From positions 564,180-628,179 of the forward strand of contig NZ_VHQI01000001.1 of NCBI RefSeq assembly GCF_006517625.1: a DNA stretch of 64,000 nucleotides, read 5' to 3'. Every line of letters begins with the position of its first letter. Positions within the stretch are counted from its first letter, which is position 1. Origin of the DNA: Mixta tenebrionis. Its GTDB lineage: Bacteria; Pseudomonadota; Gammaproteobacteria; Enterobacterales; Enterobacteriaceae. The notes below the pieces were generated by a model that had not been told where the DNA came from, ran no database searches, and saw only the letters and a program-made list of their open reading frames with translations. Shown piece after piece: positions 8,879-19,484 of this stretch. A program made the position numbers and the translations under genes.

Positions 8879-9406
8879 ATTCCGACCTCGCCGTTAGCTA
8901 TTAGAATTAATTTTACCTTATTACCGCTCAAAAATGCACGTTTCATACAGGAGGTTGGCTAATCCTTCCATCGGGAACCAATTACTACAGGTGTAAAACC
9001 AATGAACTCAAGGTAAAAATACAGACTCTGATTAATATAACTTCCTTTGAGAGTAGAGACTTTTTAGTTATAAAATATAGCCTTTGTCTCTTTACCGCTT
9101 AGCATAAAAAAATTAAACCCTGTGCTCCTGCCAACTTTTTATAATCCCTCCTGCTACAAAACCGTTAGCAAATCGCTCCCAGCCAGCATCAGAAAGACAT
9201 CGCCGCAATCAAGTAAAATATAATTTCAATGACCTAAATCAAATTCATTGTTCGATTAATAATATATTTCCATGACACATTTATCTGATTATCCGGCGCT
9301 GTTGTTTTTTATTATCATTTATACATCTGCCTTACGTAACCCTATAAATTTTGCCGCTCCCTCTGTAAAATCTCGCCCCATTCTTAAAAGAACTGGATAC
9401 AGAGCG
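8879..9406. other. AT-rich intergenic region before rimO
   Basis: About 530 bases of AT-rich DNA between the divergent DUF3289 and rimO genes. I see no convincing gene. An in-frame extension of rimO back to 9272 lacks family similarity. A TATAAT at 9140-9145 could be a -10 element for rimO, but no matching -35 is clear. In E. coli yliE, yliF and bssR flank rimO; none is present here. Confidence 0.5.
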
Positions 9407-10762
9407 ATGTCGCATAATAACCCCGATAGCGAACAAACTAAGCCGGATAACTATCCCCCAAGAGTAGGATTCGTTTCCCTGGGCTGCCCAAAGAACCTGG
9501 TGGATTCCGAGCGTATTCTGACCGAATTGCGTACCGAAGGTTATGAAGTGGCGCCGCGTTACGATGATGCCGACGTGGTTATCGTTAATACCTGCGGCTT
9601 TATTGATAGCGCGGTGCAGGAGTCGCTGGAGGCGATTGGTGAAGCGCTAAGCAGCAACGGTAAGGTCATCGTTACCGGCTGCCTCGGCGCAAAAGAAGAT
9701 CGGATCCGGGAAATTCATCCCAAAGTGCTGGAGGTTACCGGGCCACACAGCTATGAGCAGGTACTGGAGTGCGTACACCGCTACGCACCTAAGCCGCAGC
9801 ACAATCCTTACCTCAGCCTGGTGCCGCAGCAGGGGGTAAAACTGACGCCGCGCCACTACGCCTATCTGAAGATATCGGAAGGCTGCAACCACCGCTGCAC
9901 CTTCTGTATTATTCCGTCGCTGCGTGGCGACCTTGACAGCCGCCCGATTGGCGAGGTGCTGGACGAGGCGAAGCGTCTGGTTTCCGCCGGCGTCAAAGAG
10001 CTGCTGATCATTTCGCAGGATACCTCTGCCTATGGCGTCGATGTGCAGCATCGCACCGGCTTCTGGGACGGCGCGCCGGTAAAAACCAGCATGACCAGCC
10101 TGTGCGAACAGCTGGCGAAGCTCGGCGTATGGGTACGCCTGCACTACGTTTACCCCTATCCGCACGTAGACGATGTTATCCCGCTGATGGCGCAGGGGAA
10201 AGTGCTGCCCTATCTCGATATTCCGTTGCAGCACGCCAGCCCGCGTATCCTCAAGCTGATGAAGCGTCCCGGCGCGGTCGAACGCACGCTGGAGCGCATT
10301 AAACGCTGGCGGGAAATCTGTCCGGAAATCACCCTGCGATCCACCTTTATCGTCGGCTTTCCCGGCGAAACGGAAGAAGATTTCCAGCTGCTGCTCGATT
10401 TCCTGCAAGAGGCGCGGCTGGATCGCGTCGGCTGTTTCCAGTACAGCCCAATGGAGGGCGCAGATGCCAATCAGCTGCCGGATCAGGTGCCGGACGAGAT
10501 CAAACAGCAGCGCTACGATCGCTTTATGCAGCTGCAACAGCAGATCTCCAGCGAGCGCCTGCGCGAAAAAATCGGACGTGAAATTCTGGTAATAATTGAT
10601 GAGGTGGACGAAGAAGGCGCCATTGGTCGCAGCATGGCGGACGCGCCGGAAATTGATGGCGCAGTCTACCTCAATGGCGAAACCCGTCTCAGGCCCGGCG
10701 ATATCGTACGGGTGAAGGTAGAACACGCCGACGAATATGATCTGTGGGGCAGTAAACTCTGA
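9407..10762 (+). CDS. rimO: Ribosomal protein uS12 methylthiotransferase RimO
   Basis: Radical-SAM enzyme that adds a methylthio group to Asp89 of ribosomal protein S12. It has 451 residues (E. coli 441). The UPF0004 domain carries Cys27, Cys63 and Cys92 for the auxiliary 4Fe-4S cluster. The radical SAM motif is Cys160-x3-Cys164-x2-Cys167 (CNHRCTFC). The C-terminal TRAM domain ends [13 protein letters not shown] placed the start at 9407 because the family begins close to [10 protein letters not shown]; its ribosome site (AGAG) is weak. Monocistronic, closed by the terminator at 10782. Confidence 0.95.
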   Translation: MSHNNPDSEQTKPDNYPPRVGFVSLGCPKNLVDSERILTELRTEGYEVAPRYDDADVVIVNTCGFIDSAVQESLEAIGEALSSNGKVIVTGCLGAKEDRIREIHPKVLEVTGPHSYEQVLECVHRYAPKPQHNPYLSLVPQQGVKLTPRHYAYLKISEGCNHRCTFCIIPSLRGDLDSRPIGEVLDEAKRLVSAGVKELLIISQDTSAYGVDVQHRTGFWDGAPVKTSMTSLCEQLAKLGVWVRLHYVYPYPHVDDVIPLMAQGKVLPYLDIPLQHASPRILKLMKRPGAVERTLERIKRWREICPEITLRSTFIVGFPGETEEDFQLLLDFLQEARLDRVGCFQYSPMEGADANQLPDQVPDEIKQQRYDRFMQLQQQISSERLREKIGREILVIIDEVDEEGAIGRSMADAPEIDGAVYLNGETRLRPGDIVRVKVEHADEYDLWGSKL

Positions 10763-10781
10763 CAGGCCAGCCTGAAGAGCC

Positions 10782-10807
10782 AAAAGCCCGCACCGGCGGG
10801 CTTTTGT
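10782..10807. terminator. Bidirectional terminator between rimO and gsiD
   Basis: AAAAGCCCGC and GCGGGCTTTT form a stem with a four-base loop, flanked by A and T runs, between the convergent rimO and the gsi operon. Confidence 0.85.
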
Positions 10808-11716
10808 TTAGCTTTTCAGTTTAGGATCGAGCGCGTCGCGCAGGCCGTCGCCCAGCAGATTAAATGCCAGCACCGTCAGGAAAATCGCCAGGCTGGGAAA
10901 GATCGCCACGTGCGGCGCCATTACCATATCCGCGCGCGCCTCATTAAGCATCGCGCCCCATTCCGGCGTCGGCGGCTGCGCGCCCAGGCCAAGAAAAGAG
11001 AGGCTGGCGGCGGTAATAATCGAGGTGCCGATACGCATGGTGAAATAGACCACAATCGAAGAGACCGTGCCGGGCAGAATATGGCGCAGGATAATGGTCC
11101 AGTCCGGGGCGCCGATGCTGCGCGCCGACTCAATAAAAGTTTGCTGCTTCAGCACCAGCGTATTGCCGCGCACCAGGCGGGCAAAGGCAGGCACGCTGAA
11201 AATCGCCACCGCCACGATGACGTTAGCGATCCCGCTGCCCATAATCGCCACTACCGCAATCGCCAGCAGAATACCGGGAAAGGCAAACAGCACATCGCAG
11301 ATGCGCATAATAATGCGATCGCACCACCCTTCGTAGTAGCCCGCCAGCAGGCCGAGCGCAGTACCGATTACCATACCGATCGCCACGGAAAAAAAGCCCG
11401 CCAGCAGCGAAATGCGCGTGCCGGCCAGCACCCGGCTAAAAATATCGCGCCCCAGCGAATCGACGCCAAACCAGTGCACGGCGGACGGCCCTTCGGTCAG
11501 ACGGTCATAATCGAAATAGTTTTCCGCATCGAACGGCGCCAGCCAGGGAGCGATAAACGCCAGCACAATCAGCAGCAGCACAAACAGCCCGGCCGCCAGC
11601 GCCACATGCTGCTGGCGAAAACGCCGCCAGAATTCATGCCACGGCGTGCGCACGCTGTCGTTACGTTGTAAAGGCATCGCCTTCAGCGCCGCTTCACGTC
11701 GCCAGTTCTTCATCAC
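10808..11716 (-). CDS. gsiD: Glutathione ABC transporter permease GsiD
   Basis: 302-residue inner-membrane permease (E. coli 303) of the oligopeptide/dipeptide ABC family, the second channel subunit of the glutathione importer. It has an N-terminal cytoplasmic stretch, a first helix at about residues 38-57 ([20 protein letters not shown]) and the ABC-permease EAA-type loop ([20 protein letters not shown]) contacting GsiA. It is the last gene of iaaA-gsiABCD, six bases after gsiC, and ends at the shared terminator. Confidence 0.93.
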   Translation of the reverse strand: MMKNWRREAALKAMPLQRNDSVRTPWHEFWRRFRQQHVALAAGLFVLLLIVLAFIAPWLAPFDAENYFDYDRLTEGPSAVHWFGVDSLGRDIFSRVLAGTRISLLAGFFSVAIGMVIGTALGLLAGYYEGWCDRIIMRICDVLFAFPGILLAIAVVAIMGSGIANVIVAVAIFSVPAFARLVRGNTLVLKQQTFIESARSIGAPDWTIILRHILPGTVSSIVVYFTMRIGTSIITAASLSFLGLGAQPPTPEWGAMLNEARADMVMAPHVAIFPSLAIFLTVLAFNLLGDGLRDALDPKLKS

Positions 11717-11722
11717 GGCTCC

Positions 11723-12643
11723 TTATTTGTAACGAATGGCGGGATTGATGGCGGCATAGAGCATATCCACTACCAGGTTAATCAGAATGAACTCCAGTGA
11801 AAACAGCAGCACCTCCGCCTGAATCACCGGATAGTCGCGCATCTCCACCGAGTCCACCAGCAGCCGCCCCAGCCCCGGCCAGTTAAATACCACTTCCACC
11901 ACAATCGAGCCGCCAAGCAGGAAGCCGAACTGTAAGCCCATCATGGTAACCACCGGTATCATGGCGTTACGCAGACCGTGTTTAACAATCACCAGCGATT
12001 CGCGTACCCCTTTGGCGCGCGCGGTGCGCATATAATCTTCCTGCATCACTTCCACAAATGAAGCGCGGGTAAAGCGCGCCATAATCGCCGCTACCGCCGC
12101 GCCCAGCGTAATGGAAGGCAAAATATAGTGCCGCCAGCTGTCGGCGCCGACGGTCGGCAGCCAGCCCAGCTCAACGGAAAAGATCTGCATCAGCAGCATG
12201 CCCATCGCAAAAGCGGGAAAAGAGATGCCGGAAACCGCCAGCGTCATGCCGATACGATCGGGCCAGCGGTTGCGCCAGACGGCGGAAACAATGCCGATTG
12301 CCATACCGATAATCACCGACCAGACCATGCTGCTCAGCGTCAGCCACAGCGTAGGCAGAAAGCGTGAGGCGATCTCCTGCGCTACCGGCCGTTTTGATAC
12401 CATTGAGGCGCCGAAATCGCCCTGCAGCGCGTTCAGCATAAAATGCCAGAACTGCTGCGGCAGCGGTTGATCCAGCCCCAGCTCCTGGCGCACCAGACTG
12501 ACCACCGTGGCGTCCGCCTCCGGTCCGGCTACCAGCCGCGCCGGATCGCCCGGCAGCAGATGCACGAAGAGAAAGACCAGCACCGCCACGATCAGCAGCG
12601 TCGGCAGCAGTCCCAGCAGGCGTTTAACAAAATAGTTCAGCAT
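11723..12643 (-). CDS. gsiC: Glutathione ABC transporter permease GsiC
   Basis: 306-residue permease matching E. coli GsiC. It starts with the family's first helix ([28 protein letters not shown]) and has the EAA loop ([26 protein letters not shown]) near residue 200. It pairs with GsiD to form the membrane channel for glutathione imported from the periplasm. The gap to gsiB is 52 bases and to gsiD six. Confidence 0.93.
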   Translation of the reverse strand: MLNYFVKRLLGLLPTLLIVAVLVFLFVHLLPGDPARLVAGPEADATVVSLVRQELGLDQPLPQQFWHFMLNALQGDFGASMVSKRPVAQEIASRFLPTLWLTLSSMVWSVIIGMAIGIVSAVWRNRWPDRIGMTLAVSGISFPAFAMGMLLMQIFSVELGWLPTVGADSWRHYILPSITLGAAVAAIMARFTRASFVEVMQEDYMRTARAKGVRESLVIVKHGLRNAMIPVVTMMGLQFGFLLGGSIVVEVVFNWPGLGRLLVDSVEMRDYPVIQAEVLLFSLEFILINLVVDMLYAAINPAIRYK

Positions 12644-12695
12644 GCGTATCCCTGCGCCGCGAGCGCCAGCCGGTCAGGGCTGGCGTCTGCGAACG

Positions 12696-14234
12696 TTACT
12701 TCAGATCGGCTTCATCAAAGTTAAAAGAGGTGTCCGGCATCATGTAAAAACCGGTCAGCGATTTGGTATTAGCGGATATCAGCTTCTCCACCACCAGCGG
12801 CGCCCAGGGACGATCGTTCCAGATGCGATCCTGCGCATCCTTATACAGCTGCGCCTTTTTCGCTGAATCGGTAGTTTTCAACGCATCGTTCAAATCGTTA
12901 TCCACCTGCTCATTACTGTAAAAAGCGGTGTTAAAGATGGCTGGCGGCCAGGAAGCGGTGGCGAACAGCGGCGTCAGCGCCCAGTCCGCTTCGCCGGTTG
13001 AAGCGGACCAGCCGGTATAGAACATGCGTACCCCGCTCTCCTTCTGCCCCTTGCCCTCAACTTCCGCCGCGCGCTGCCCGGCATCCATCGCGGTAACTTT
13101 TACCTTAATGCCGATCTGCGCCAGCTGCTGCTGGGTAAACTGCAACACTTTTTGCGCGGTGCTGTGGTTGTGGGAGGACCAGAGCGTGGTGCTGAAGCCG
13201 TTGGCATAGCCCGCCTCTTTCAGCAGCTCGCGCGCCTTCGCCGGATTGTATTCAATCGCCGGATAGCGCTGTGCATAGGCAATTGATGGCGGCACGATGC
13301 CGGTAGCGGGCGTGGCGTAGCCGGCAAAGGCGACCTTGCTCAGCGCCTGGCGGTTAATGGCATAGTTAATCGCTTCACGCACTTTCGGGTTATCAAACGG
13401 CTTCTGCGTAACGTTAAAGCTGATGTAGCGCTGCATGATGGAAGGCGTGCTGACCAGATCCAGTTTGCCGTTTTTTTCCAGCAGCTTCGCCTGCTCATAG
13501 GGGATCGGGAAGGCAAAATTTGCCACGCCGGTTTGCAGCATCGCCGCACGCGTGTTGTTGTCCACTATCGGACGCCAGGTGATGGAATCGAGCTTCGGAT
13601 AACCTTTTTTCCAGTAGCCGTCCCACTTTTTCACCTTAACAAAATCGGTCTGATTCCAGGTGACAAACTGGTACGGCCCGGTGCCGACCGGATGAAAACC
13701 GATCTCTTTACCATATTTTTTCAGCGCCGTCGGCGAAATCATTGCCGCCGCCGGATGCGCCAGAATATTGATAAAGGCGGAGAACGGCTGTTTCAGGGTG
13801 ATTTTTACCGTGCTGGCGTCGATCGCTTCGGTGGTGGCGATATGCTTAAACAGGTTATAACGCTTCAGATGGTTATCTTCGTCGCTGGCGCGATCGAGGT
13901 TTACCTTCACCGCCTCGGCGTTGAATTCAGTGCCGTCCTGGAACCTGATGCCGGGACGCAGCTTAATCGTCCAGGTCAACCCGTCCGGGCTCGCCTGATA
14001 GCTTTCCGCCAGCACGTTGACCAGCTTCATATCCTTATCAAAGCCAAACAGCCCCTGGTAGAAAGATTTTGCTACCGCCTGCGACAGCGTATCGTTGGCG
14101 TCATAAGGATCGAGCGTGGTGAAGTTAGAGCCGACGGCGATCACCGCGTCCTTCGCTGCAAAGGCAGGCGCAGCGGCGCAGCTGCCAAGCAGCCCGGCCG
14201 TCAACAGCCATTTACCTGTGGTTCGAATCGTCAT
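12696..14234 (-). CDS. gsiB: Glutathione-binding periplasmic protein GsiB
   Basis: 512 residues, the same as E. coli GsiB. Signal peptide at residues 1-26 (AAAPAFA then AKDAV). SBP family 5 (oligopeptide-binding) fold with the expected segments: [15 protein letters not shown], an [18 protein letters not shown] block and [10 protein letters not shown]. It captures glutathione in the periplasm and delivers it to GsiCD. RBS AAGGAGAA lies upstream of the start. Confidence 0.94.
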   Translation of the reverse strand: MTIRTTGKWLLTAGLLGSCAAAPAFAAKDAVIAVGSNFTTLDPYDANDTLSQAVAKSFYQGLFGFDKDMKLVNVLAESYQASPDGLTWTIKLRPGIRFQDGTEFNAEAVKVNLDRASDEDNHLKRYNLFKHIATTEAIDASTVKITLKQPFSAFINILAHPAAAMISPTALKKYGKEIGFHPVGTGPYQFVTWNQTDFVKVKKWDGYWKKGYPKLDSITWRPIVDNNTRAAMLQTGVANFAFPIPYEQAKLLEKNGKLDLVSTPSIMQRYISFNVTQKPFDNPKVREAINYAINRQALSKVAFAGYATPATGIVPPSIAYAQRYPAIEYNPAKARELLKEAGYANGFSTTLWSSHNHSTAQKVLQFTQQQLAQIGIKVKVTAMDAGQRAAEVEGKGQKESGVRMFYTGWSASTGEADWALTPLFATASWPPAIFNTAFYSNEQVDNDLNDALKTTDSAKKAQLYKDAQDRIWNDRPWAPLVVEKLISANTKSLTGFYMMPDTSFNFDEADLK

Positions 14235-14282
14235 AGAGCCTGTTCTCCTTTGTCCCTTTCTGATTAGCTAAGCCGGGCCTGC

Positions 14283-16139
14283 TCAGGCGCCGCTGATAGA
14301 ATGCCGGGCGACGTAATGATCGGCGCCCACTTTAATTAACGGCGCAACGGCGGGCTCATCGCCCGGCTGGCGCAGCGGGCTGGGCAGCTCATCCACCAGC
14401 AGCGCGCGCTCGCGCCGCCGGCGTCCCGGATCGGCTACCGGCACCGCCGACATCAGCTTGCGCGTATAGGGATGCTGCGGGTTTTCAAACACCGCCTGAC
14501 GCGGGCCGATCTCTACAATTTGCCCCAGATACATTACCGCCACGCGATGGCTGATGCGCTCCACCACCGCCATATCGTGCGAAATAAACAAAAATGCGAT
14601 GCCAAACTCGCGCTGCAGGTCGAGCAGCAGATTCACAATCTGCGCCTGGATCGAGACATCCAGCGCCGAAACCGCCTCATCGGCAATGACTACTTTCGGA
14701 TTGAGCGCCAGCGCGCGGGCGATGCAGATACGCTGCCGCTGGCCGCCGGAAAACTCATGGGGATAGCGGCGCGCATGTTCCGGCAGCAGCCCGACTTTCT
14801 CCAGCAGCCAGGCGACGCGCTGCTCCGCCTCGGCACGCGACATGATGTTATGCACCAGCAGCGGCTCCATAATGGAAAAGCCGACGGTTAAGCGCGGATC
14901 GAGCGAGGCGTAAGGGTCCTGAAAAATAAACTGTATATCGCGCCGCAGATGCGTCAGCTGATGCGGCTTCAGCCTGTCGATACGCTGGCCGTTAAAGGTA
15001 ATGCTGCCGCCCTGGCTCTCCACCAGCCGCAGCAGCGCGCGTCCGGTGGTCGATTTGCCGCAGCCCGATTCGCCTACCAGCGCCAGGGTTTCGCCCGCAT
15101 GCAGATCGAAGCTCACCTTTTCTACCGCATGAATGCGCCACTTAACGCGGTTCAGTACGCCGCCGCGCATATCAAAACGGGCCACTAAATCGCGCACCTG
15201 CAATACCGGCGCAGCAATATGACGCACGCTATCCGGCAGCGCGTCAGGGCTTTCCGGCTCGCCCGGCAGCGGGAACTTGCGCGGCAGCGGCTGGCCGCGC
15301 ATGGCGCCAAGCCGCGGCACCGCCGCCAGCAGCGCGCGGGTATAGGGCTGCTGCGGCGCGCTAAACAGCGTTTCGGTAGCGCCGCTCTCCACCACCTCGC
15401 CGCGGTACATCACCTGCACGCGGTCGGCCATCTCCGCCACCACGCCCATATCGTGGGTGATAAAAATCACCCCCATTTCCATCTCTTTTTGCAGCACGCG
15501 AATCAGCTGTAAGATCTGCGCCTGGATGGTGACATCCAGCGCGGTAGTCGGCTCGTCGGCGATCAATAGCGCCGGGCGGCAGGAGAGCGCCATAGCGATC
15601 ATCACCCGCTGGCGCATACCGCCGGAAAGCTGATGGGGAAAGCGGGTCATCACATTTTGCGCTTCGGGAATGCGCACCAGATCGAGCATCCTGCGCGCCT
15701 CCGCCAGCGCCCGCCGGTGGCTTTTGCCCTGGTGCAGCCGCACCGATTCAGCAATCTGTTCGCCGACCGGAAATACCGGATTCAGCGAGGTCATCGGCTC
15801 CTGGAAAATCATCGCCATATCGGCGCCGCGAATGGCGCGCATCTGCGACTGCCGCAGCCTGGCAAGATCGACCACCGAATTATCCCGCCGCCGCAGCCAC
15901 AGCTCGCCGCTTTCCAGCGTGCCGCCGCTCTGCTCAATCAGGCGCATCAGCGCCAGCGAGGTAACCGATTTGCCGGAGCCTGATTCGCCTACCAGCGCCA
16001 GCGTCTCGCCGCGCCGCACCTCCAGCGAAAGCTGGCGCACCGCCTGGGTAACCTGCCCCTGCTGGTTAAAGCTGACGCTGAGATTGCGCGCCGCCAGCAC
16101 GCCGTCGTCAGGCAGCATAAAGGAAGAAGGCTGTTGCAT
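14283..16139 (-). CDS. gsiA: Glutathione import ATP-binding protein GsiA
   Basis: 618-residue double ATPase (E. coli 623) that powers glutathione uptake. Two ABC domains are visible in one chain. Domain 1 has Walker A GESGSGKS at about 52, signature LSGGMRQR and Walker [10 protein letters not shown]. Domain 2 has GESGCGKS at about 350, FSGGQRQR and VVIADEAVS. Walker B of the second domain is followed by Ala in place of the usual Pro (DEAVSALD), as in many OppD/F-type proteins. It begins 9 bases after the iaaA stop, so the two are co-transcribed. Confidence 0.94.
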   Translation of the reverse strand: MQQPSSFMLPDDGVLAARNLSVSFNQQGQVTQAVRQLSLEVRRGETLALVGESGSGKSVTSLALMRLIEQSGGTLESGELWLRRRDNSVVDLARLRQSQMRAIRGADMAMIFQEPMTSLNPVFPVGEQIAESVRLHQGKSHRRALAEARRMLDLVRIPEAQNVMTRFPHQLSGGMRQRVMIAMALSCRPALLIADEPTTALDVTIQAQILQLIRVLQKEMEMGVIFITHDMGVVAEMADRVQVMYRGEVVESGATETLFSAPQQPYTRALLAAVPRLGAMRGQPLPRKFPLPGEPESPDALPDSVRHIAAPVLQVRDLVARFDMRGGVLNRVKWRIHAVEKVSFDLHAGETLALVGESGCGKSTTGRALLRLVESQGGSITFNGQRIDRLKPHQLTHLRRDIQFIFQDPYASLDPRLTVGFSIMEPLLVHNIMSRAEAEQRVAWLLEKVGLLPEHARRYPHEFSGGQRQRICIARALALNPKVVIADEAVSALDVSIQAQIVNLLLDLQREFGIAFLFISHDMAVVERISHRVAVMYLGQIVEIGPRQAVFENPQHPYTRKLMSAVPVADPGRRRRERALLVDELPSPLRQPGDEPAVAPLIKVGADHYVARHSISGA

Positions 16140-16148
16140 GCGCGCTCC

Positions 16149-17102
16149 TTAGCTTACGCGGTAAATAGCCGCTACCGGGCTTTTGCCGAGGTAGCCATAG
16201 CCGCGATACATCCCTTGCGTATTGAACGGCAGCGCCATATTGCCGTCGGCATCGATAGCGATCAGCCCGCCGCTGCCCTCCAGCGAGGCAATTTTATCGT
16301 GAATGACATGAGCGCAGGCCTGACGCAGCGTGTAGCCGCTATATTCCATCAGCGCCGCAACATCATAGGCGGCCAGCGTGCGGATAAAGACTTCGCCGGT
16401 GCCGGTACAGGAAACCGCCACGCGGCGATTGCTGAAGCAGCCCGCGCCGGGCAGCGGCGAATCGCCCACGCGCCCCGGCTGCTTATTGGTCATGCCTCCG
16501 GTCGAGGTGGCGGCGGCCAGGTTGCCGGCGCGGTCGCAGGCAACCGCGCCCACCGTTCCCAGTTTGCGATCGGCATCCAGCGGCACCGCCTGCGCTGCGC
16601 CGTCGTGATCCAGCAGCGTCTGCTGGGTCGCCTGCGCGCGCTGTAGCTGCTGCCAGCGTTCATCGGTGGAGAAGAAATCCGACGCCACCAGCTCCAGCCC
16701 CTGCTCGCGCGCGAACTGCTCCGCGCCGGCGCCGCTCAGCAGCACGTGCGGGCTGTTCTCCAGCACCTTGCGCGCCGCCAGCACCGGATTGCGAATATGC
16801 GCCACGCCCGCCACCGCGCCCGCATCCTGGCTACGCCCATCCATAATGCAGGCGTCCAGCTCGTGGGTGCCGCTGCAGGTAAAAACGCTGCCCTTACCGG
16901 CGTTAAACAGCGGTGATTCTTCCAGCAGACGTACCGCTTCGGTTACCGCATCCAGCGCGCTGCCGCCCGCCGCGAGAATCGCCTGGCCGCTGGCGACAAT
17001 TTCCGTCAGCGCCTGTAAATAGCGCCGCTCTTGCTCCGTGTTCAGCGCCGCGCGTGCTATGGCTCCCGCGCCGCCATGAATGGCAATGCCTGCTTTGCCC
17101 AT
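16149..17102 (-). CDS. iaaA: Isoaspartyl peptidase/L-asparaginase IaaA
   Basis: 317-residue N-terminal-nucleophile hydrolase (E. coli 321) that cleaves isoaspartyl dipeptides and asparagine. The precursor self-cleaves before the catalytic threonine, here Thr183 in KLGTVGAVACD, giving alpha and beta subunits. The glycine-rich HGGAGAI at residues 9-15 and the TSTGGMTNKQPGRVGDSP segment form the active site. It is the first gene of the iaaA-gsiABCD operon, linking peptide breakdown to glutathione uptake. The 252-base region to moeA (divergent) must hold both promoters; I could not fix them. Confidence 0.93.
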   Translation of the reverse strand: MGKAGIAIHGGAGAIARAALNTEQERRYLQALTEIVASGQAILAAGGSALDAVTEAVRLLEESPLFNAGKGSVFTCSGTHELDACIMDGRSQDAGAVAGVAHIRNPVLAARKVLENSPHVLLSGAGAEQFAREQGLELVASDFFSTDERWQQLQRAQATQQTLLDHDGAAQAVPLDADRKLGTVGAVACDRAGNLAAATSTGGMTNKQPGRVGDSPLPGAGCFSNRRVAVSCTGTGEVFIRTLAAYDVAALMEYSGYTLRQACAHVIHDKIASLEGSGGLIAIDADGNMALPFNTQGMYRGYGYLGKSPVAAIYRVS

Positions 17103-17354
17103 ATTTTTACCCTGTGTTCTGAATCGGTCAGAAACGACTGAATGGTGTGATGTTATGATTTTTCGGCAAATTTTGACTATAGGTAGCAGCGGAAAGGATG
17201 TAAAGCGTTAAGCCTGGCAAGGCTTAATAACAAAACATTATATCTCATAACTAAATAGCAGCTGCGTCACGCGTCGCACGCGCGTGAGATGATCGCCGCG
17301 CCGTTTCGCGCCATAATAAGCGCTATCTGTCTGTCGTTTCTGGCCGGAGGCCGA

Positions 17355-18590
17355 ATGGAAAGTTTTACTGCGGGATTAATTTCCCTTGAAGATGCCCTGC
17401 AAAAAATGCTGGCGCAGATCTCGCCGCTTGATGAAAGCGAGCGGCTCTCAATTTATGCCGCCGCCGGACGCATTACCGCGGCGCCGGTGGTATCCCCGCT
17501 TAACGTGCCGCCGTTTGATAACTCGGCGATGGATGGCTATGCGGTGCGTCTGGCTGACCTTGCCAGCGGCGAGCCGCTGCCGGTCGCCGGGAAAGCCTTT
17601 GCCGGCAAGCCCTTCAGCGGCGAATGGCCGGCAGGCACGACCGTGCGCATTATGACCGGCGCGCCGGTTCCGCCAGGCGCCGAAGCGGTAGTGATGCAGG
17701 AAGAAACCGTCGCGCAAGGCGAACGCATCCGCTTTACTGCGCCGGTCAGCGCCGGACAGAATATTCGCCGCGCCGGTGAAGATATCCGCTGCGGCGACAG
17801 CGTGCTCGATGCGGGCGTGCGCCTCGGTCCGGCGGAGCTGCCGCTGATTGCCTCGCTGGGCGTGGGCGAAGTAGAAGTAGTGCGCCGCCTGCGCGTGGCG
17901 CTGTTTTCCACCGGCGACGAGCTACAGCCGGTTGGCGAGCCGCTGCAGGCGGGCCAGATTTACGATACCAACCGTTTCACCGTGCGGCTGATGCTCGATA
18001 AGCTCGGCTGCGAGGTTATCGATCTGGGTATTATCCGCGACGATCCTGAGGCGCTGCGCGCCGCCTTCGTACGCGCCGACAGCGAGGCCGATCTGGTTAT
18101 CAGCAGCGGCGGCGTCTCGGTTGGCGAGGCGGACTACACCAAAGCGATGCTGGACGAGCTGGGCGAAATCACCTTCTGGAAGCTGGCGATCAAGCCGGGC
18201 AAACCCTTCGCCTTTGGCCGCCTGAGCCGCAGCTGGTTCTGCGGACTGCCGGGCAATCCGGTTTCCGCCGCCGTTACCTTCTGTCAGCTGGTGCACCCGC
18301 TGCTGGCGAAGCTGAGCGGTCAGCAAAGCCCGGCGCTGCCGCCGCGCCAGCGCGCGCGCGCCGGCGAGTTCCTGAAAAAATCGCCCGGCCGGCTCGACTT
18401 TCAGCGCGGCATCGTCAGCCGCGGCGCCGATGGCGAACTGCAGGTGGTCAGCACCGGCAACCAGGGCTCGCACGTCTTCAGCTCCTTTAGCCAGGCCAAC
18501 TGCTTTATCGTGCTGGAGCGCGAGCGCGGCAGCGTCAACCCCGGCGAATGGGTAGAGATCGAACCCTTTAGCGCGCTGCTGGGAGGCTAA
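17355..18590 (+). CDS. moeA: Molybdopterin molybdenumtransferase MoeA
   Basis: 411 residues, the same as E. coli MoeA. It inserts molybdate into adenylylated molybdopterin to give the molybdenum cofactor. Visible motifs: [14 protein letters not shown] near residue 55, [18 protein letters not shown] near 100, FSTGDEL with the catalytic-domain [12 protein letters not shown] near 255, and LPGNPVSA near 300. I chose the ATG at 17355, which has CCGGAGG 8 bases upstream and matches the family start ([15 protein letters not shown]). The longer frame back to 17289 is unsupported. moeB starts on the very next base. Confidence 0.95.
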   Translation: MESFTAGLISLEDALQKMLAQISPLDESERLSIYAAAGRITAAPVVSPLNVPPFDNSAMDGYAVRLADLASGEPLPVAGKAFAGKPFSGEWPAGTTVRIMTGAPVPPGAEAVVMQEETVAQGERIRFTAPVSAGQNIRRAGEDIRCGDSVLDAGVRLGPAELPLIASLGVGEVEVVRRLRVALFSTGDELQPVGEPLQAGQIYDTNRFTVRLMLDKLGCEVIDLGIIRDDPEALRAAFVRADSEADLVISSGGVSVGEADYTKAMLDELGEITFWKLAIKPGKPFAFGRLSRSWFCGLPGNPVSAAVTFCQLVHPLLAKLSGQQSPALPPRQRARAGEFLKKSPGRLDFQRGIVSRGADGELQVVSTGNQGSHVFSSFSQANCFIVLERERGSVNPGEWVEIEPFSALLGG

Positions 18591-19355
18591 ATGCTGCCGG
18601 AGCTGAGCGATGAAGAAACGCTGCGCTATAACCGCCAGATCGTGCTGCGCGGATTTGATTTTGACGGCCAGGAGCGGCTGAAGGCGTCGAGCGCGCTGGT
18701 GGTCGGGCTGGGCGGGCTGGGCTGCGCCGCCAGCCCGTGGCTGGTATCGGCCGGCATCGGCAAATTAACCCTGCTCGATTTTGACGTCGTTTCGCTCTCT
18801 AATCTGCAACGCCAGATACTGCACAGCGATGCGGAGATTGGCGCGCCGAAGGTGGAATCGGCGCGGCGGCGGCTGGCGCAGATCAATCCGCTGACGCAGC
18901 TGCAGGCGATCAACGCCCGGCTGGATGACGCGGCGCTGCAGGCGCTTATCGCCCGGCATCAGCTGGTGCTGGACTGTAGCGATAACGTGGCGACGCGCGA
19001 ACAGCTCAACCGCCTCTGCTATCAGCAGCGCGTGCCGCTGGTCTCCGGCGCGGCGATTCGTATGGAAGGCCAGATCAGCGTTTTCAGCTGGCAGGATAAC
19101 GCGCAGCCCTGCTACCGCTGTATCAGCCGGCTGTTTGGCGGCGAAGCCCTGAGCTGCGTAGAGGCCGGCGTGATGGCGCCGCTGGTCGGCGTAATCGGCT
19201 CGCTCCAGGCGATGGAGGCGATCCGCCTGCTGACCAACTTTGGCGCGCGGGTGGATGGCAAACTGCTGATGTACGATGCGATGACGCTACAGTTTCGCGA
19301 GATGAAGGTGGCGAAAGATCCCGCCTGCGAAGTGTGCGGTCAGGATAGCCGTTAA
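18591..19355 (+). CDS. moeB: Molybdopterin-synthase adenylyltransferase MoeB
   Basis: 254-residue E1-like enzyme (E. coli 249) that adenylates the C-terminal glycine of MoaD for sulfur loading. The nucleotide-binding GLGGLGCAASPWL lies at residues 40-52, with the conserved RQILHSDAEIG and the active-site region SGAAIRMEGQISVF. Two CxxC pairs (CYRC near 179, CEVC near the end) bind zinc. It forms an operon with moeA (no spacer). Confidence 0.95.
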   Translation: MLPELSDEETLRYNRQIVLRGFDFDGQERLKASSALVVGLGGLGCAASPWLVSAGIGKLTLLDFDVVSLSNLQRQILHSDAEIGAPKVESARRRLAQINPLTQLQAINARLDDAALQALIARHQLVLDCSDNVATREQLNRLCYQQRVPLVSGAAIRMEGQISVFSWQDNAQPCYRCISRLFGGEALSCVEAGVMAPLVGVIGSLQAMEAIRLLTNFGARVDGKLLMYDAMTLQFREMKVAKDPACEVCGQDSR

Positions 19356-19410
19356 GCCTTGCCGGCGCGCTGCGGCGATCCGTCAGGCTAATGGCAGATC
19401 AAAACGACGC

Positions 19411-19469
19411 GGCCCGCGCAACAGGTACGCGGGCCGGAATAGCGGTTGCGGGCGGAACGTGCCGCCCGC
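19411..19469. terminator. Paired GC hairpins between convergent moeB and ybiT
   Basis: Two perfect 8-bp stems lie in tandem: GGCCCGCG/CGCGGGCC (19411-19435) and GCGGGCGG/CCGCCCGC (19448-19469). Neither has a long T-tract, so termination strength is uncertain. Their position between convergent stops supports a terminator role. Confidence 0.5.
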
Positions 19470-19484
19470 GCTGCGAGGCAGCCT

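Noticed and set aside
9272-9406. N-terminal extension of rimO
   Set aside because: The extra 45 residues have no family similarity and the AT-rich sequence looks non-coding.
17231-17262. ModE-like site before moeA (CATTATATCTCATAAC)
   Set aside because: Only partly resembles the ModE palindrome; the arms do not match well enough to call.
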